From JAZKGA01 sp040386235 (GTDB lineage: Bacteria; Pseudomonadota; Alphaproteobacteria; Micavibrionales; Micavibrionaceae): a stretch of DNA of 58,048 nt. Each line of letters begins with the position of its first letter. Position 1 is the first letter of the stretch. The notes beneath the pieces were generated by a model, which made no database searches, had not been told where the DNA came from, and worked only from the letters and a program-made list of their open reading frames with translations. This document shows, piece by piece, positions 44,950-53,299 of this stretch. The position numbers were made by a program, and so were the translations under genes. The stretch is from NCBI GenBank assembly GCA_040386235.1, contig JAZKGA010000003.1:1-58048 (forward strand). Reading direction: 5' to 3'.

Positions 44950-45142
44950 ATTCGCATACCACGAAGCGGTAGACCGCCTTTTCGTCATTCAGGATATGGC
45001 AAACGGCTGCTTGGTTGATCATCCGGCGATTCAGGCCGAACCTGAAGTTTTGGAGAAGGTGCAGCATGCGCTTTCCACGCTTGCGGATGCCTATCAACTG
45101 ATGGCCCGCAAAGAAGAAGAAAAATTCCCGGTGGCCGCATGA
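44939..45142 (+). CDS. Small helical protein
   Basis: 67 residues, ATG inside the end of the HicB-like gene. An acidic helical pair (DEFAYHEAVDRLFVIQDM, LEKVQHALSTLADAYQLMAR). Overlaps the next ATG by ATGA. Unknown. Confidence 0.55.
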   Translation: MLDEFAYHEAVDRLFVIQDMANGCLVDHPAIQAEPEVLEKVQHALSTLADAYQLMARKEEEKFPVAA

Positions 45143-45681
45143 CGAATGCGCTTGAAGAAGAAATCCTGAAGCTGCATCGGGAACTCGCCGCCGAACGCCT
45201 GCGGGCTGATCAAGGTTGGCAGCGTTACGAAGAAGCCAACCGGGACCGCATGGCTTTGCGCCTGGAGCGTGTTCAGTTGACATGTGAAGCCCAGCACAAC
45301 TATGAAACGATTCAGCGCCAGGGCGAGCTTTTGGAAGCCGCTGTAAACGTCCTGCGCGGCCCGCCGCCTATGGATAGCTCTTGGAGCCATCACGACATTG
45401 CCGAGCTGTGCCAGCGTGCCATGAATGGCGAAGTCGTCAACGATCAAAAGACGTACTACGCGACTTTCGGGATGAATCAGACCCTTGGCCGGTCATACGT
45501 CAAGCTAGCAGCCCTGAACGCGGCGGACGCCCGCGCACAGCTTCATTTGTGTTATGGGACGCGCTGGGCCTTCCTGTACAACGCGGAAGACTTTGAATCG
45601 AAGATCGCCCGGCACGGCCTGACGGAAGTCGGGTTAGGCACTCCAAACGAATACTTGGAAGGCGAAGATGGAACTACTTGA
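45139..45681 (+). CDS. Coiled-coil protein
   Basis: 180 residues. Residues 1-75 form a long coiled coil rich in Glu, Leu, Arg and Gln (LEEEILKLHRELAAERLRAD); the second half is a compact domain with Trp and Tyr (RTYYATFGMNQTLGRS-like, QLHLCYGTRWAFLY). This coiled-coil-plus-domain plan is typical of many accessory phage proteins. Function unknown. Confidence 0.58.
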   Translation: MTNALEEEILKLHRELAAERLRADQGWQRYEEANRDRMALRLERVQLTCEAQHNYETIQRQGELLEAAVNVLRGPPPMDSSWSHHDIAELCQRAMNGEVVNDQKTYYATFGMNQTLGRSYVKLAALNAADARAQLHLCYGTRWAFLYNAEDFESKIARHGLTEVGLGTPNEYLEGEDGTT

Positions 45682-45958
45682 TTGCAACCACTGCGAAGGC
45701 GCTGTGGGCTTTCACAGCCACAAGGACGGCACATTGTGCCATCTAATCGTTTGCACCGAATGCGGGGCGCTTACGGACCTTTCCGGGACTATCCCAATGG
45801 ATCAAGTCCCGATGGACATGCAAGCGCTACAAAGCATAGTTGCGGCGCATTGGAATCGTAGGAACTTTGAAGCGGCACGGCTGGCCCGGCAGAAGCTGGA
45901 AGCACAGCTTTACGCCGCTGCTGCTGAAGTCAAAGCAAAATACTTCCCGGAATTGTGA
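45668..45958 (+). CDS. Lar-like restriction-alleviation zinc protein
   Basis: 96 residues. DCNHCEGAVGF, then VCTECGALTDL and AHWNRR are the Lar-family marks: two C-x2-C pairs and a W-N-R-R end. Lar proteins alleviate host restriction. The rest is a helical tail (ARLARQKLEAQLYAAAAEVK). The start overlaps the previous gene by 14 bases. Confidence 0.72.
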   Translation: MELLDCNHCEGAVGFHSHKDGTLCHLIVCTECGALTDLSGTIPMDQVPMDMQALQSIVAAHWNRRNFEAARLARQKLEAQLYAAAAEVKAKYFPEL

Positions 45959-45960
45959 CC

Positions 45961-46350
45961 ATGGCGCGCTTTGAAACACAGCACATTGAAGAATTGCTAG
46001 GGGAATACTGGGATATCGCTTATAGCGAAGCTAGCAAAGGCGAATCGCGTGGCGATGACGCGCAAGAAGTGCTTTCCGCGATCAACTGGGCAATTGAAAA
46101 GCTGATCGCCGAGCGCGACCACTGGAAAGCCAACCATGCCGATATGGTCAAGCGTGCGGGGCTGTTATCGCAACGGGACGATTTGCCGGTTGACCGGCTT
46201 CCCGCATACCGGGAAATGGAAGCTTTGCAAAGGGCGGTCCAGGCAAAGCAAGCCGAAATAGACCGGTTGATGTTGGAATTCTGCCCAGGTGAAATGACAG
46301 CGGAACAGATGGCGGAATGGGAACGACATCAGCGCCGAGTGCCGGAATAG
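45961..46350 (+). CDS. Hypothetical helical protein
   Basis: 129 residues from the ATG at 45961; a GTG at 45955 overlapping the previous stop is an alternative. Mostly helix (SAINWAIEKLIAERDHWKAN, LQRAVQAKQAEIDRLMLEF) and an acidic end. It ends the transcript before the terminator. Confidence 0.6.
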   Translation: MARFETQHIEELLGEYWDIAYSEASKGESRGDDAQEVLSAINWAIEKLIAERDHWKANHADMVKRAGLLSQRDDLPVDRLPAYREMEALQRAVQAKQAEIDRLMLEFCPGEMTAEQMAEWERHQRRVPE

Positions 46351-46369
46351 AAGTAAATTGAAGTAGATA

Positions 46370-46395
46370 AAGGAGCCTTAGCGGCTCCTTTTTTT
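46370..46395 (+). terminator. Terminator of the accessory transcript
   Basis: AAGGAGCC and GGCTCCTT pair around TTAGC and run into seven T. Confidence 0.9.
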
Positions 46396-46408
46396 ACGCC
46401 TGCATTCC

Positions 46409-46437
46409 TTGAAAGCATCCCTAACAGGTGGTATACA
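46409..46437 (+). promoter_or_regulatory. Promoter with TATACAAGCAT
   Basis: TTGAAA (46409-46414), 17-base spacer, TATACA (46432-46437) then AGCAT; the upstream ATGCTTGC is absent, so this is a weaker member of the set. GGGGGAAGC and ATG 46458 follow. Confidence 0.65.
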
Positions 46438-46457
46438 AGCATCATTTCGGGGGAAGC

Positions 46458-46652
46458 ATGATTGAACACAAGCAGGCAGGCGGTTACGCAAGAGCAGCGG
46501 CACTAACGCCGGAACGTAGGGCCGAGATAGCCAGGACGGCAGCGCAAACGCGCTGGGCCAAAAAAAAAGCCGGGGAAACCCCGGCTATCGTGGATGGCAT
46601 TGCGATTACAGGTAGTATTTGCGTTCCCGACGTTCGCCCGACGACTGAATAG
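46458..46652 (+). CDS. Small protein whose gene contains an antisense terminator
   Basis: 64 residues from the ATG after GGGGGAAGC. The first 35 residues (QAGGYARAAALTPERRAEIA, RTAAQTRWAKKK) look real and basic; the rest reads through the hairpin at 46568-46586 and 47 bases into the opposite gene. A shorter functional protein ending near residue 38 is possible if translation stops there. Confidence 0.55.
   Translation: MIEHKQAGGYARAAALTPERRAEIARTAAQTRWAKKKAGETPAIVDGIAITGSICVPDVRPTTE
46559..46586 (-). terminator. Minus-strand terminator inside a plus-strand gene
   Basis: AGCCGGGG and CCCCGGCT pair around AAA; on the minus strand eight T follow. It ends the transcript of 46606-47064, yet lies inside the plus-strand gene 46458-46652. 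Confidence 0.85.
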
Positions 46653-47064
46653 ACTTGTCATCACAGAAGTTCTTCAGGTAGGTAGCCAAGCGGTTCTTAA
46701 GCGTGGTCTTGGTTTCTGCGTCCGTCAAATCGATGCCAACTTCGGCAGCGGCAGCGGCTAGGATTTGGTCATTGCTTTGCGGTTCTTTGGTGATGTGCTT
46801 CATCCAAAACGCCGCGTCAGTCTTCGGCAACTTCGGATTGCCGGTCTTTGGCCCACTTTCTGGCTTCGCTTGACGTGGTGCGCTGCCCTTGACTTGGAAG
46901 ACCATATCGTCTTCGGTCAAGATGCCAGTTAACGCATGTTGCGCCTTAGTCAACCGGTCAATCTTCTGTTTGTAGTGGACGACTGCGGCGGCGGCTTCGT
47001 CGTGCGCAGTTTGTGCCTGTGTGAGTTCAGCAGCGATGCTTTCAGCAATGTTCATGGTAGCCAT
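46606..47064 (-). CDS. Helical protein with DNA-binding-like C-terminus
   Basis: 152 residues, ATG after GGGGAAATGAA. The N-terminus is coiled-coil (AAELTQAQTAHDEAAAAVVH), then a basic Pro/Lys linker (SAPRQAKPESGPKTGNPKLP) and a small domain (SNDQILAAAAAEVGIDLTDA, KNRLATYLKNFCD) like a winged helix or HTH. Stand-alone minus-strand unit, possibly lysogenic. Function unknown. Confidence 0.6.
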   Translation of the reverse strand: MATMNIAESIAAELTQAQTAHDEAAAAVVHYKQKIDRLTKAQHALTGILTEDDMVFQVKGSAPRQAKPESGPKTGNPKLPKTDAAFWMKHITKEPQSNDQILAAAAAEVGIDLTDAETKTTLKNRLATYLKNFCDDKSIQSSGERRERKYYL

Positions 47065-47173
47065 TTCATTTCCCCTTTTTGTTGATTGGAAACAGAACTG
47101 TACCATAGTTTTCACTGAAAGCAATAGTAAGTTCCTTTTGTGAGACACAAATTTCAATCCAAGGAGTGGAAAA

Positions 47174-47308
47174 ATGAAGAAGTCCAAGATGCCAGCGAAG
47201 CCCGCTAAGAAGTCGGCCCCCCCTATGAAAAGCATGGCAAAGGGCGACGAAAAGAAGCCCATGATGGGCGGGAAGAAGCCTAACCCGCTGTTTGGTAAGA
47301 AAATTTAG
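47174..47308 (+). CDS. 44-residue lysine-rich protein
   Basis: MKKSKMPAKPAKKSAPPMKS then more Lys, Gly and Pro (KGDEKKPMMGGKKPNPLFGK). Very basic, with AAGGAGTGG before the ATG. Likely to bind DNA or RNA, or to be a minor virion component. It lies between two minus-strand genes and upstream of the terminase block. Confidence 0.6.
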   Translation: MKKSKMPAKPAKKSAPPMKSMAKGDEKKPMMGGKKPNPLFGKKI

Positions 47309-47312
47309 GACG

Positions 47313-47338
47313 AAAAAAAGGCCAAGTCAGACTTGGCC
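47313..47338 (-). terminator. Terminator of the lipoprotein gene
   Basis: GGCCAAGT and ACTTGGCC pair around CAG; on the minus strand seven T follow. It ends transcription of the gene 47360-47620. Confidence 0.85.
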
Positions 47339-47359
47339 GGTAGTGGCAACGCCGCAACA

Positions 47360-47620
47360 TCAGTAAGTACATTTGCTTTGGCACAGTCCATAGGCATAGC
47401 CGCCTTGCGTGCAGTTGCTAACGCATTGGTAATCAGTGCGCCGTGGCTGATTGTTCTGCATCATCGTCCCTAGAAGCTGCTGATTCCGTGCTGCCTGTTG
47501 CTGCTGTATGGCGGCGGAAGATTGCAGCCCGTCAACGAAGCCAGTCGCAATTTTTTGTGCCGTCATCGGTGAACAGCCAGTCAGAAACATTGCGATTGCA
47601 ACAAAAGTTAAGGTCTTCAT
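47360..47620 (-). CDS. Lipoprotein
   Basis: 86 residues with a lipoprotein signal (MKTLTFVAIAMFLTGC, Cys at 16). The mature part is Gln-rich (QQQQAARNQQLLGTMMQNNQ) and ends with a Cys-rich stretch (CVSNCTQGGYAYGLCQSKCT) suited to disulfides. GGAG precedes the ATG. As an outer-membrane lipoprotein made from the prophage it could block superinfection; this is inferred from class and location. Confidence 0.78.
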   Translation of the reverse strand: MKTLTFVAIAMFLTGCSPMTAQKIATGFVDGLQSSAAIQQQQAARNQQLLGTMMQNNQPRRTDYQCVSNCTQGGYAYGLCQSKCTY

Positions 47621-47692
47621 TTCGGTAACTCCAAGTAAGTTGATGAAGTAGCGTAATACGTCTGTTCCCAAAAAGCAATCACTAACACACAC

Positions 47693-47719
47693 AAGCCGCC
47701 TTTGAGCGGCTTTTCTTTT
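47693..47719 (+). terminator. Terminator before the terminase block
   Basis: AAGCCGC and GCGGCTT pair around CTTTGA and are followed by TTCTTTT. It shields the late operon from upstream transcripts; the ribosome site GGAG of the next gene follows directly. Confidence 0.85.
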
Positions 47720-47732
47720 AGGAGTATCCCAA

Positions 47733-48185
47733 ATGGCTTTCTCTCTTGGCGCAGTAAGCAATTATGCAGCAATCCCATCGTACGGCGATCTGTTGGCAAT
47801 GGCCGCTAGCCTGAATCCCAAAGTGGCTTCCTTGGTTTCTGCGGGTACTACTGAAACCCTGGCGGGCAATCAGATTGCCGCCGGTATTTTTGTTCGTTCT
47901 GGTTCTGCTGGTGCGGTAGCGGCCACCACCGACACGGCAACGAATATCCTTTCGGCGCTTGGCCCCAATGTATCGCTTGGCATGACCTTTATGCTTATTT
48001 ATGTAAACCTGAATACCGCTGCCGGTGTCGTAACCGTGTCTGCTGGTGCGGGGGTCACGCTGTCCGGCACTATGACTGTGCCAATTGCAGGTTTGCGTGT
48101 CTTCATCGGCACCGTAACTAACGTTACTACTCCCGCTGTGACCATTCAAGGTGCGTTCCAAGTGGGCGCTAACGTTGCCGCATGA
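47733..48185 (+). CDS. Beta-rich virion-type protein before terminase
   Basis: 150 residues, Ala/Val/Thr/Gly-rich (AFSLGAVSNYAAIPSYGDLL, then TVSAGAGVTLSGTMTVPIAG). The composition is like decoration or head-tail proteins. It overlaps the terminase start by ATGA. No family is recognised. Confidence 0.55.
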   Translation: MAFSLGAVSNYAAIPSYGDLLAMAASLNPKVASLVSAGTTETLAGNQIAAGIFVRSGSAGAVAATTDTATNILSALGPNVSLGMTFMLIYVNLNTAAGVVTVSAGAGVTLSGTMTVPIAGLRVFIGTVTNVTTPAVTIQGAFQVGANVAA

Positions 48186-49621
48186 GTCCTGAAGATCGTT
48201 ATGCCGCTGAAGTAATCGTTAGGGAATTAGAACGACGTAAGCAGCGGAATAAGATTGATACCTTCTATGCAACGCCTGAGAACCGGGCCGGATATCCGGT
48301 TCATATGGCGTTCTTTGAAGGTGGAAAGAAGTTTCGGGAGCGGCTTGCACTAGCTGCAAACCGTGTTGGCAAAACTGAGGGAATGGGCGGTTACGAAACT
48401 GCCCTGCACCTTACTGGCCGCTATCCAGATTGGTGGCCTGGAAGGCGTTTTGATAAGCCGGTCAACGCGTGGATTGGTGGCGATACCGCTACTACGGTAC
48501 GCGACATTATCCAGAACAAAATACTTGGCAATACCGGCGAATATGGAACCGGTTTGATCCCTGGCGACCTTCTTATAGACACAACGAACAAACGCGGCGT
48601 CCCTGATGCCGTGGAAAACGTCTATGTCAAGCACGTTTCTGGCGGGCGGTCTGTCGCGCAATTGAAATCATACGATCAGGGCCGAGAAGCTTGGCAAGGT
48701 ACTGAAAAGCATGTCATTTGGCTAGACGAAGAGCCGCCTATGCCGATTTATTCCGAATCGTTAATGCGAACCATGACGACAAACGGAATTGTCTTAAATA
48801 CCTATACGCCAATGAATGGCATGACGGAAGTTACCGAAAGCTTCCTGGCTGTTGATAAACCCGGTTCTAAATTTGTATGCACCGCGACATGGGATGATGT
48901 ATTGCACCTTGACACGGCAACAAAATTGGAACTTTGGAATTCCATGCCCATTCATGAGCGTGACGCGCGCTCTAAAGGAATCCCAAGCATCGGCCCTGGC
49001 AAGATTTATCCGGTAAGCCTGGAAAGCATGCTGATTGAACCTTTTGAATTGCCTAAATACTGGGTCAAAGGCTATGCGCTAGATGTCGGATGGAATAAGA
49101 CGGCCGTTTTGTGGGGCGCACTAGACCGAGATTCAGACACGCTATATCTGTATTCGGAACATTATCAAGGGCTGGCAGAACCAGCCGTTCACGCGTCAGC
49201 AATTAAGGCGCGCGGCGAAATGACCGGCTATATCGACCCCGCAGCGCAGGGCGGTTCTCAGGCCGATGGCGAAAAGCTGATCCAACTCTATCGTAACGAA
49301 GGTTTAAAACTGGCTTTGGCGGATAACGCCAAAGAAGCCGGGATTTTCGATGTCTATCAGCGCATGACAACCGGCAGATTGAAGATTTTCACCACGCTTA
49401 CGAATCTGCAAAAGGAATTGCCGCTGTACCACCGCGATAGCAACGGCGCAATCGTAAAGCGTAATGATCATCTATGCGATTGCTTGCGATATCTGGTCAG
49501 AGCCATCCCAGTTCTGACTTATGCCGGTGGCGAAAAAACGGGTCATTACGATTACACGCATAGCGGCGTGCAATACAGAACTTCCAGACCAAATAGAAGG
49601 AATAAAGGCTATGGCGATTAA
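48182..49621 (+). CDS. terL: Terminase large subunit
   Basis: 479 residues. ATPase: Walker A-like ANRVGKT (59-65) and Walker B VIWLDEE (178-184), then a coupling NTYTPMNG motif. Nuclease domain: ALDVGWNK, GYIDPAAQG and NDHLCDCLRY with the catalytic acids. It packages DNA into the prohead and cuts it. A clear small-subunit gene is not next to it; 28960-29292 is a distant candidate. Confidence 0.95.
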   Translation: MSPEDRYAAEVIVRELERRKQRNKIDTFYATPENRAGYPVHMAFFEGGKKFRERLALAANRVGKTEGMGGYETALHLTGRYPDWWPGRRFDKPVNAWIGGDTATTVRDIIQNKILGNTGEYGTGLIPGDLLIDTTNKRGVPDAVENVYVKHVSGGRSVAQLKSYDQGREAWQGTEKHVIWLDEEPPMPIYSESLMRTMTTNGIVLNTYTPMNGMTEVTESFLAVDKPGSKFVCTATWDDVLHLDTATKLELWNSMPIHERDARSKGIPSIGPGKIYPVSLESMLIEPFELPKYWVKGYALDVGWNKTAVLWGALDRDSDTLYLYSEHYQGLAEPAVHASAIKARGEMTGYIDPAAQGGSQADGEKLIQLYRNEGLKLALADNAKEAGIFDVYQRMTTGRLKIFTTLTNLQKELPLYHRDSNGAIVKRNDHLCDCLRYLVRAIPVLTYAGGEKTGHYDYTHSGVQYRTSRPNRRNKGYGD

Positions 49622-49820
49622 GAAAATTACGGCTGCTATCCCCATGATGGATGAAAAGAAGTGGCAGGCCGAAGACGACATGCGAACACTAGCGAGGGCA
49701 AAAGAAATTGAAGCGGACCGCGCGCGCCTTGCGGCTGCAAAACGCATCGCCGAACAGAAGATTAAAGAAATGCAATCGGTGGTAGCTAAAAAGACCACCC
49801 CAACGGCACGAAAAAAATAA
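49611..49820 (+). CDS. Small basic coiled-coil protein
   Basis: 69 residues, starting inside the terminase gene after AAGGAATAAAGG. Charged helix (DDMRTLARAKEIEADRARLA) and a Lys/Thr-rich end. It is coupled between terminase and portal (both ends overlap), so probably a packaging or portal accessory. Confidence 0.6.
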   Translation: MAIKKITAAIPMMDEKKWQAEDDMRTLARAKEIEADRARLAAAKRIAEQKIKEMQSVVAKKTTPTARKK

Positions 49821-51895
49821 TGGCAACTGAAAAATCCAAGCCTTCCGAAAAAATCAAGAATTACGGGGCAAATAAAGACCTTCAGGTTAAATGCGCTGAA
49901 CTTTATACCCAAGTCGTAACCGGTTTTCGTGAGGAAAAGAAGAATCAGAACGAGTCCATAGAAGAGTGCTGGGATATCTATAATTGCGCTTTGGGCGACA
50001 ATCAGCAATACGACGGCGATTCACAAGTATATGAGCCAATCGTTCATGACGCATTAGAAGCCCGGCGCAAGCGCTTTACCGGTATGACCTTCCCGAATGT
50101 GGGGAACAATCTAGAAGTCATTTCGGAACAGGGCGACGTACCGCAAGCAACGATGTCAGTTCTTCAGCGCTACATCAAAGATACAAATCTGCGTTCTGTG
50201 GCTTCAACGCTTTATCTGAATGGCGATATTGAAGGGCAATGGTCCGTCATGCCAGGATGGCGTAAGAAAGAACGCCGGATTACCCGGAAGGTTCAAAAAT
50301 CGATCCCTGGTACATCCGAAGAATATTCCGATGTTCAGCAGGAAGTCATTGTTGACGAAGGCCCGGAAGTAACCGTGATTGCAGCGCAAGACCTTTGGGT
50401 ATTCCCGCCCACTGTTTCGGATATCCAAGATGCGGAAGTTGTGGCCGTAAGTCTGCGTTTGACAATGGATGCAGTTGACGATTACGTCAAAGATGGCACA
50501 TTTTTGAAGAATTCTGTTGACGTTATGACGACGGATTCCGGCGAAGATAATTCAATATGGGCAGCAAAGGCAAGGACCGCAGAAGCAGGCATTCGCATGA
50601 AAGCCGGTCAGAAGTTTGTACTTGTCTATATGGTCTTTACGCGGCTTAAGATCGAAGGGCGCAAGCGTCCAGCAATTGTTTATCTTGCTGGGCCTGATAA
50701 CGTCCTTGGGATCATTCTTAATCCATATTGGAATCAGAAAATCCCCGTTATTTCGGAACCAGTCGATAAAGTGGCCGGTTCTTTTTGGGGTAAATCCAAA
50801 GTTCAGACGGTCGCGCCACTTCAATATCAATTGAACGACATTAATAACATGGGCATGGATTCGGCAATGTATTCGCTGATGCCAGTTGTCATGACGGACC
50901 CTCTTAAAAACCCGCAGTATTCGTCTATGGTGATGGCAATGGCGGCAATCTGGCCCACCAATCCCAATGACACGCAAATAGTTTCCATGCCGCCGCTGTA
51001 TCAGCATGCTTTGACCCTGAAACAAGCAATTAAGGGCCAAATCATGGAATCGATGGAAGTTAATGAGGTCATGTTAGGCGCTGCGCCAGCGGGCCGTAAG
51101 AATGCGCAGTCTATCGGCGCACAGAATGCCGAAGCAATGGCAACAATCGGCGATGTCGTTAAGCGCTTTGAATTAGGCATCATGAATCGCCTAATGGAAT
51201 GGTTTTATGACTTGGATTTGCAATTCCGCGATGACGATTTGGCGGTTTTGGTGGACGGCGCGCACGGCGTCCAAAGTATTGTTGAAAAAATTCCCCCGCA
51301 ACAGGTTGGCTATCGGTACTGGTTTAAATGGTTGGGTGCAGATAAAGCCATGGGCGCACAGAACAACCAACAATTGATTAGTTGGATGAATGTATTGCGC
51401 GGATTGCCGCCGCAAGTGCTTAATGGCCGTCGCTTAGACCTTGGCCCGATGATTGATTTCTTGAATGAAGCTATTTGCGGACCAACGATGGCTCAAAACG
51501 TCTTGATTGATGAGCGCCACCGCATTTCCATTCCGCCAGACATGGAAAATGAATTCATGATCAACAATATTCCCGCCATTGTCTGCCCGCTTGATAACGA
51601 TGTTGAACACATTCAAGTCCACCAGCAGGGCGCGCAAATTACAGGCGATCCAACAGGGCAATTCCGGTTGCACATTCAAGACCACATCACGGCAATTCAA
51701 GAGAAGCAGTCGAAACCCCCAGCACAAGGCTATCCAGGCATCCCAGGCGGCGTAAGCGGCCCTGGCGGTCCTCCTGGCGTGGCTGGTACGCCGCGCCCTG
51801 GTGCTGTCCCGGAAGGCCCGCGCGCCGGGCAAAACCCGCCTGGAGCAATCCACGCGGACCAGATGCAAGACCCACAGGCCGGAATGCGCGGCTAA
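49820..51895 (+). CDS. Portal protein
   Basis: 691 residues. Portal marks: an N-terminal helix-rich part, QVYEPIVHDALEARRKRFTG, then QLNDINNMGMDSAMYSLMPV and a long helix RKNAQSIGAQNAEAMATIGD with FELGIMNRLMEWF. The last 85 residues are Gly/Pro-rich (GGVSGPGGPPGVAGTPRPGA), a collagen-like tail that is unusual for portals. The dodecamer forms the DNA channel at one capsid vertex. Confidence 0.88.
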   Translation: MATEKSKPSEKIKNYGANKDLQVKCAELYTQVVTGFREEKKNQNESIEECWDIYNCALGDNQQYDGDSQVYEPIVHDALEARRKRFTGMTFPNVGNNLEVISEQGDVPQATMSVLQRYIKDTNLRSVASTLYLNGDIEGQWSVMPGWRKKERRITRKVQKSIPGTSEEYSDVQQEVIVDEGPEVTVIAAQDLWVFPPTVSDIQDAEVVAVSLRLTMDAVDDYVKDGTFLKNSVDVMTTDSGEDNSIWAAKARTAEAGIRMKAGQKFVLVYMVFTRLKIEGRKRPAIVYLAGPDNVLGIILNPYWNQKIPVISEPVDKVAGSFWGKSKVQTVAPLQYQLNDINNMGMDSAMYSLMPVVMTDPLKNPQYSSMVMAMAAIWPTNPNDTQIVSMPPLYQHALTLKQAIKGQIMESMEVNEVMLGAAPAGRKNAQSIGAQNAEAMATIGDVVKRFELGIMNRLMEWFYDLDLQFRDDDLAVLVDGAHGVQSIVEKIPPQQVGYRYWFKWLGADKAMGAQNNQQLISWMNVLRGLPPQVLNGRRLDLGPMIDFLNEAICGPTMAQNVLIDERHRISIPPDMENEFMINNIPAIVCPLDNDVEHIQVHQQGAQITGDPTGQFRLHIQDHITAIQEKQSKPPAQGYPGIPGGVSGPGGPPGVAGTPRPGAVPEGPRAGQNPPGAIHADQMQDPQAGMRG

Positions 51896-51907
51896 CAAGG
51901 AAAAACC

Positions 51908-52216
51908 ATGTCAACCAATCAGCTAATTACTGAAGCTTACGAATACGTCCAGACATCGGCGACGGTTAATATCGCAACTTCTGGCCCTGCAACTGCCGGA
52001 TATGGATATCTGTATGGCATTTTCGTTTCCGCCGCGTCAGCAACGCCAACCATTACGGTTTACGATGAACCAGCGGCAGGAACGACCACGAAAATTATTG
52101 ATACCTTTACGCCGGTTCCAGCAACCTTCTATTTACTGCCGGCAAAATACCGCCGTGGCTGTAATGTGGTTATTACTGGCACTGTTAGCGCAACGATTTT
52201 CTTTAACCGCCCTTAA
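51908..52216 (+). CDS. Small beta-rich virion protein
   Basis: 102 residues: LITEAYEYVQTSATVNIATS, then SATPTITVYDEPAAGTTTKI. It looks like a small beta-sandwich of the type found in head decoration proteins. Located between the portal and the tandem decoration paralogues. Confidence 0.58.
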   Translation: MSTNQLITEAYEYVQTSATVNIATSGPATAGYGYLYGIFVSAASATPTITVYDEPAAGTTTKIIDTFTPVPATFYLLPAKYRRGCNVVITGTVSATIFFNRP

Positions 52217-52226
52217 AGAGCTATCT

Positions 52227-52814
52227 ATGGCTATCATTCTACCGTCGCGCTATCAGAATGCCGCAACCCGGCAAGCCGATATGACTCAGGATATGACGGA
52301 CCTAGCTAACGTTGTGGCGCAAATTAATCTTGGGTTGGCCCCTGCTATATTTGGTTTTCTAGATGGAACTGATTCAGTTGCATCTGTTTCTATCCCTACT
52401 GTGCCAACAGTTTTTACTGTGCCAACGGTATCAAGTTCAAACAATAATATTCTGTTTAATACTGTTACCGGGGTTATAACCATTGCGCAATCCGGGACAT
52501 ATCAAAGCGTGTTTCTACTGAACGCCTTTAATACGGTTGCGACAACAATATTTTTCGCAACTGAAGTAGATACTGGAAGCGGTTTTGTGGCTATTCCAAA
52601 TTCTGGCCGACAGATGAACATCAACACAAATATTAATGGACAGGTTATTTTTGTCTCTAATAATTTCTTCGCTGCTGGTACGCGGTTGCGTGTTTATATT
52701 TGGTGTTCCAGTGCATCGGCAATATTCCAAACAACGTCCTTGGCGGCGCTTCCAGGGGGCGCTGTAAGCGTTCTTGCAAAGCGTGTATTAATCAGCGGTC
52801 AATCTAATCTCTAA
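52227..52814 (+). CDS. Decoration-like protein 1 of three with shared N-terminal adaptor
   Basis: 195 residues, ATG after AAAGAG. It starts MAIILPSRYQNAATRQADMT then DLANVVAQINL, the module shared with the two following genes. The C-terminal part is a different beta domain (GVITIAQSGTYQSVFLLNAF) with a TNF/C1q-like look. Likely a virion surface protein anchored through the common module. Confidence 0.65.
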   Translation: MAIILPSRYQNAATRQADMTQDMTDLANVVAQINLGLAPAIFGFLDGTDSVASVSIPTVPTVFTVPTVSSSNNNILFNTVTGVITIAQSGTYQSVFLLNAFNTVATTIFFATEVDTGSGFVAIPNSGRQMNINTNINGQVIFVSNNFFAAGTRLRVYIWCSSASAIFQTTSLAALPGGAVSVLAKRVLISGQSNL

Positions 52815-52826
52815 AGGAAAAAAATC

Positions 52827-53291
52827 ATGCCAGTTACTTTGCGCGCCGCATATAACAATGCAACATCCCGTCTTGCTGACGTAACGCAAGATATGCTTGA
52901 TCTGTACAACGTAGTACAACAACTTAATGGAACAACCGGAACCGGTCTTGGCTATGTTACCGGGCAAGGAGTGGGCGGTGCTGTAACTCAAATTACCAGC
53001 CGTTCAACTGGCGTAACCCTTAGCAAGTTGACCGGGACGATTACGGGCATTAATACTTCGCTTGCTGCTAATGCCCAGGCGGAATTTGTTGTCACTAATA
53101 CCCTTGTGGCTATTACTGACACGGTTAATATTTCTGTTGTATCGGGGCCGACTGCCGCAACTTCCATCTTTACGGTATCGGGGGTTACGAACGGATCGTT
53201 CACCATTCGCATTTCTAACGTCAGCACCACCACCGCAGACACAGGCGCACCGATTATCAATTTCACGGTAATCAAAGGCGCAAACACTTAA
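52827..53291 (+). CDS. Decoration-like protein 2 of three
   Basis: 154 residues. Shared adaptor MPVTLRAAYNNATSRLADVT, DLYNVVQQLN, then a beta domain TSRSTGVTLSKLTGTITGIN ... PIINFTVIKG seen in other phages as a capsid-surface protein. It differs from the first in its C-terminal domain. Confidence 0.65.
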   Translation: MPVTLRAAYNNATSRLADVTQDMLDLYNVVQQLNGTTGTGLGYVTGQGVGGAVTQITSRSTGVTLSKLTGTITGINTSLAANAQAEFVVTNTLVAITDTVNISVVSGPTAATSIFTVSGVTNGSFTIRISNVSTTTADTGAPIINFTVIKGANT

Positions 53292-53299
53292 GGGTTATC

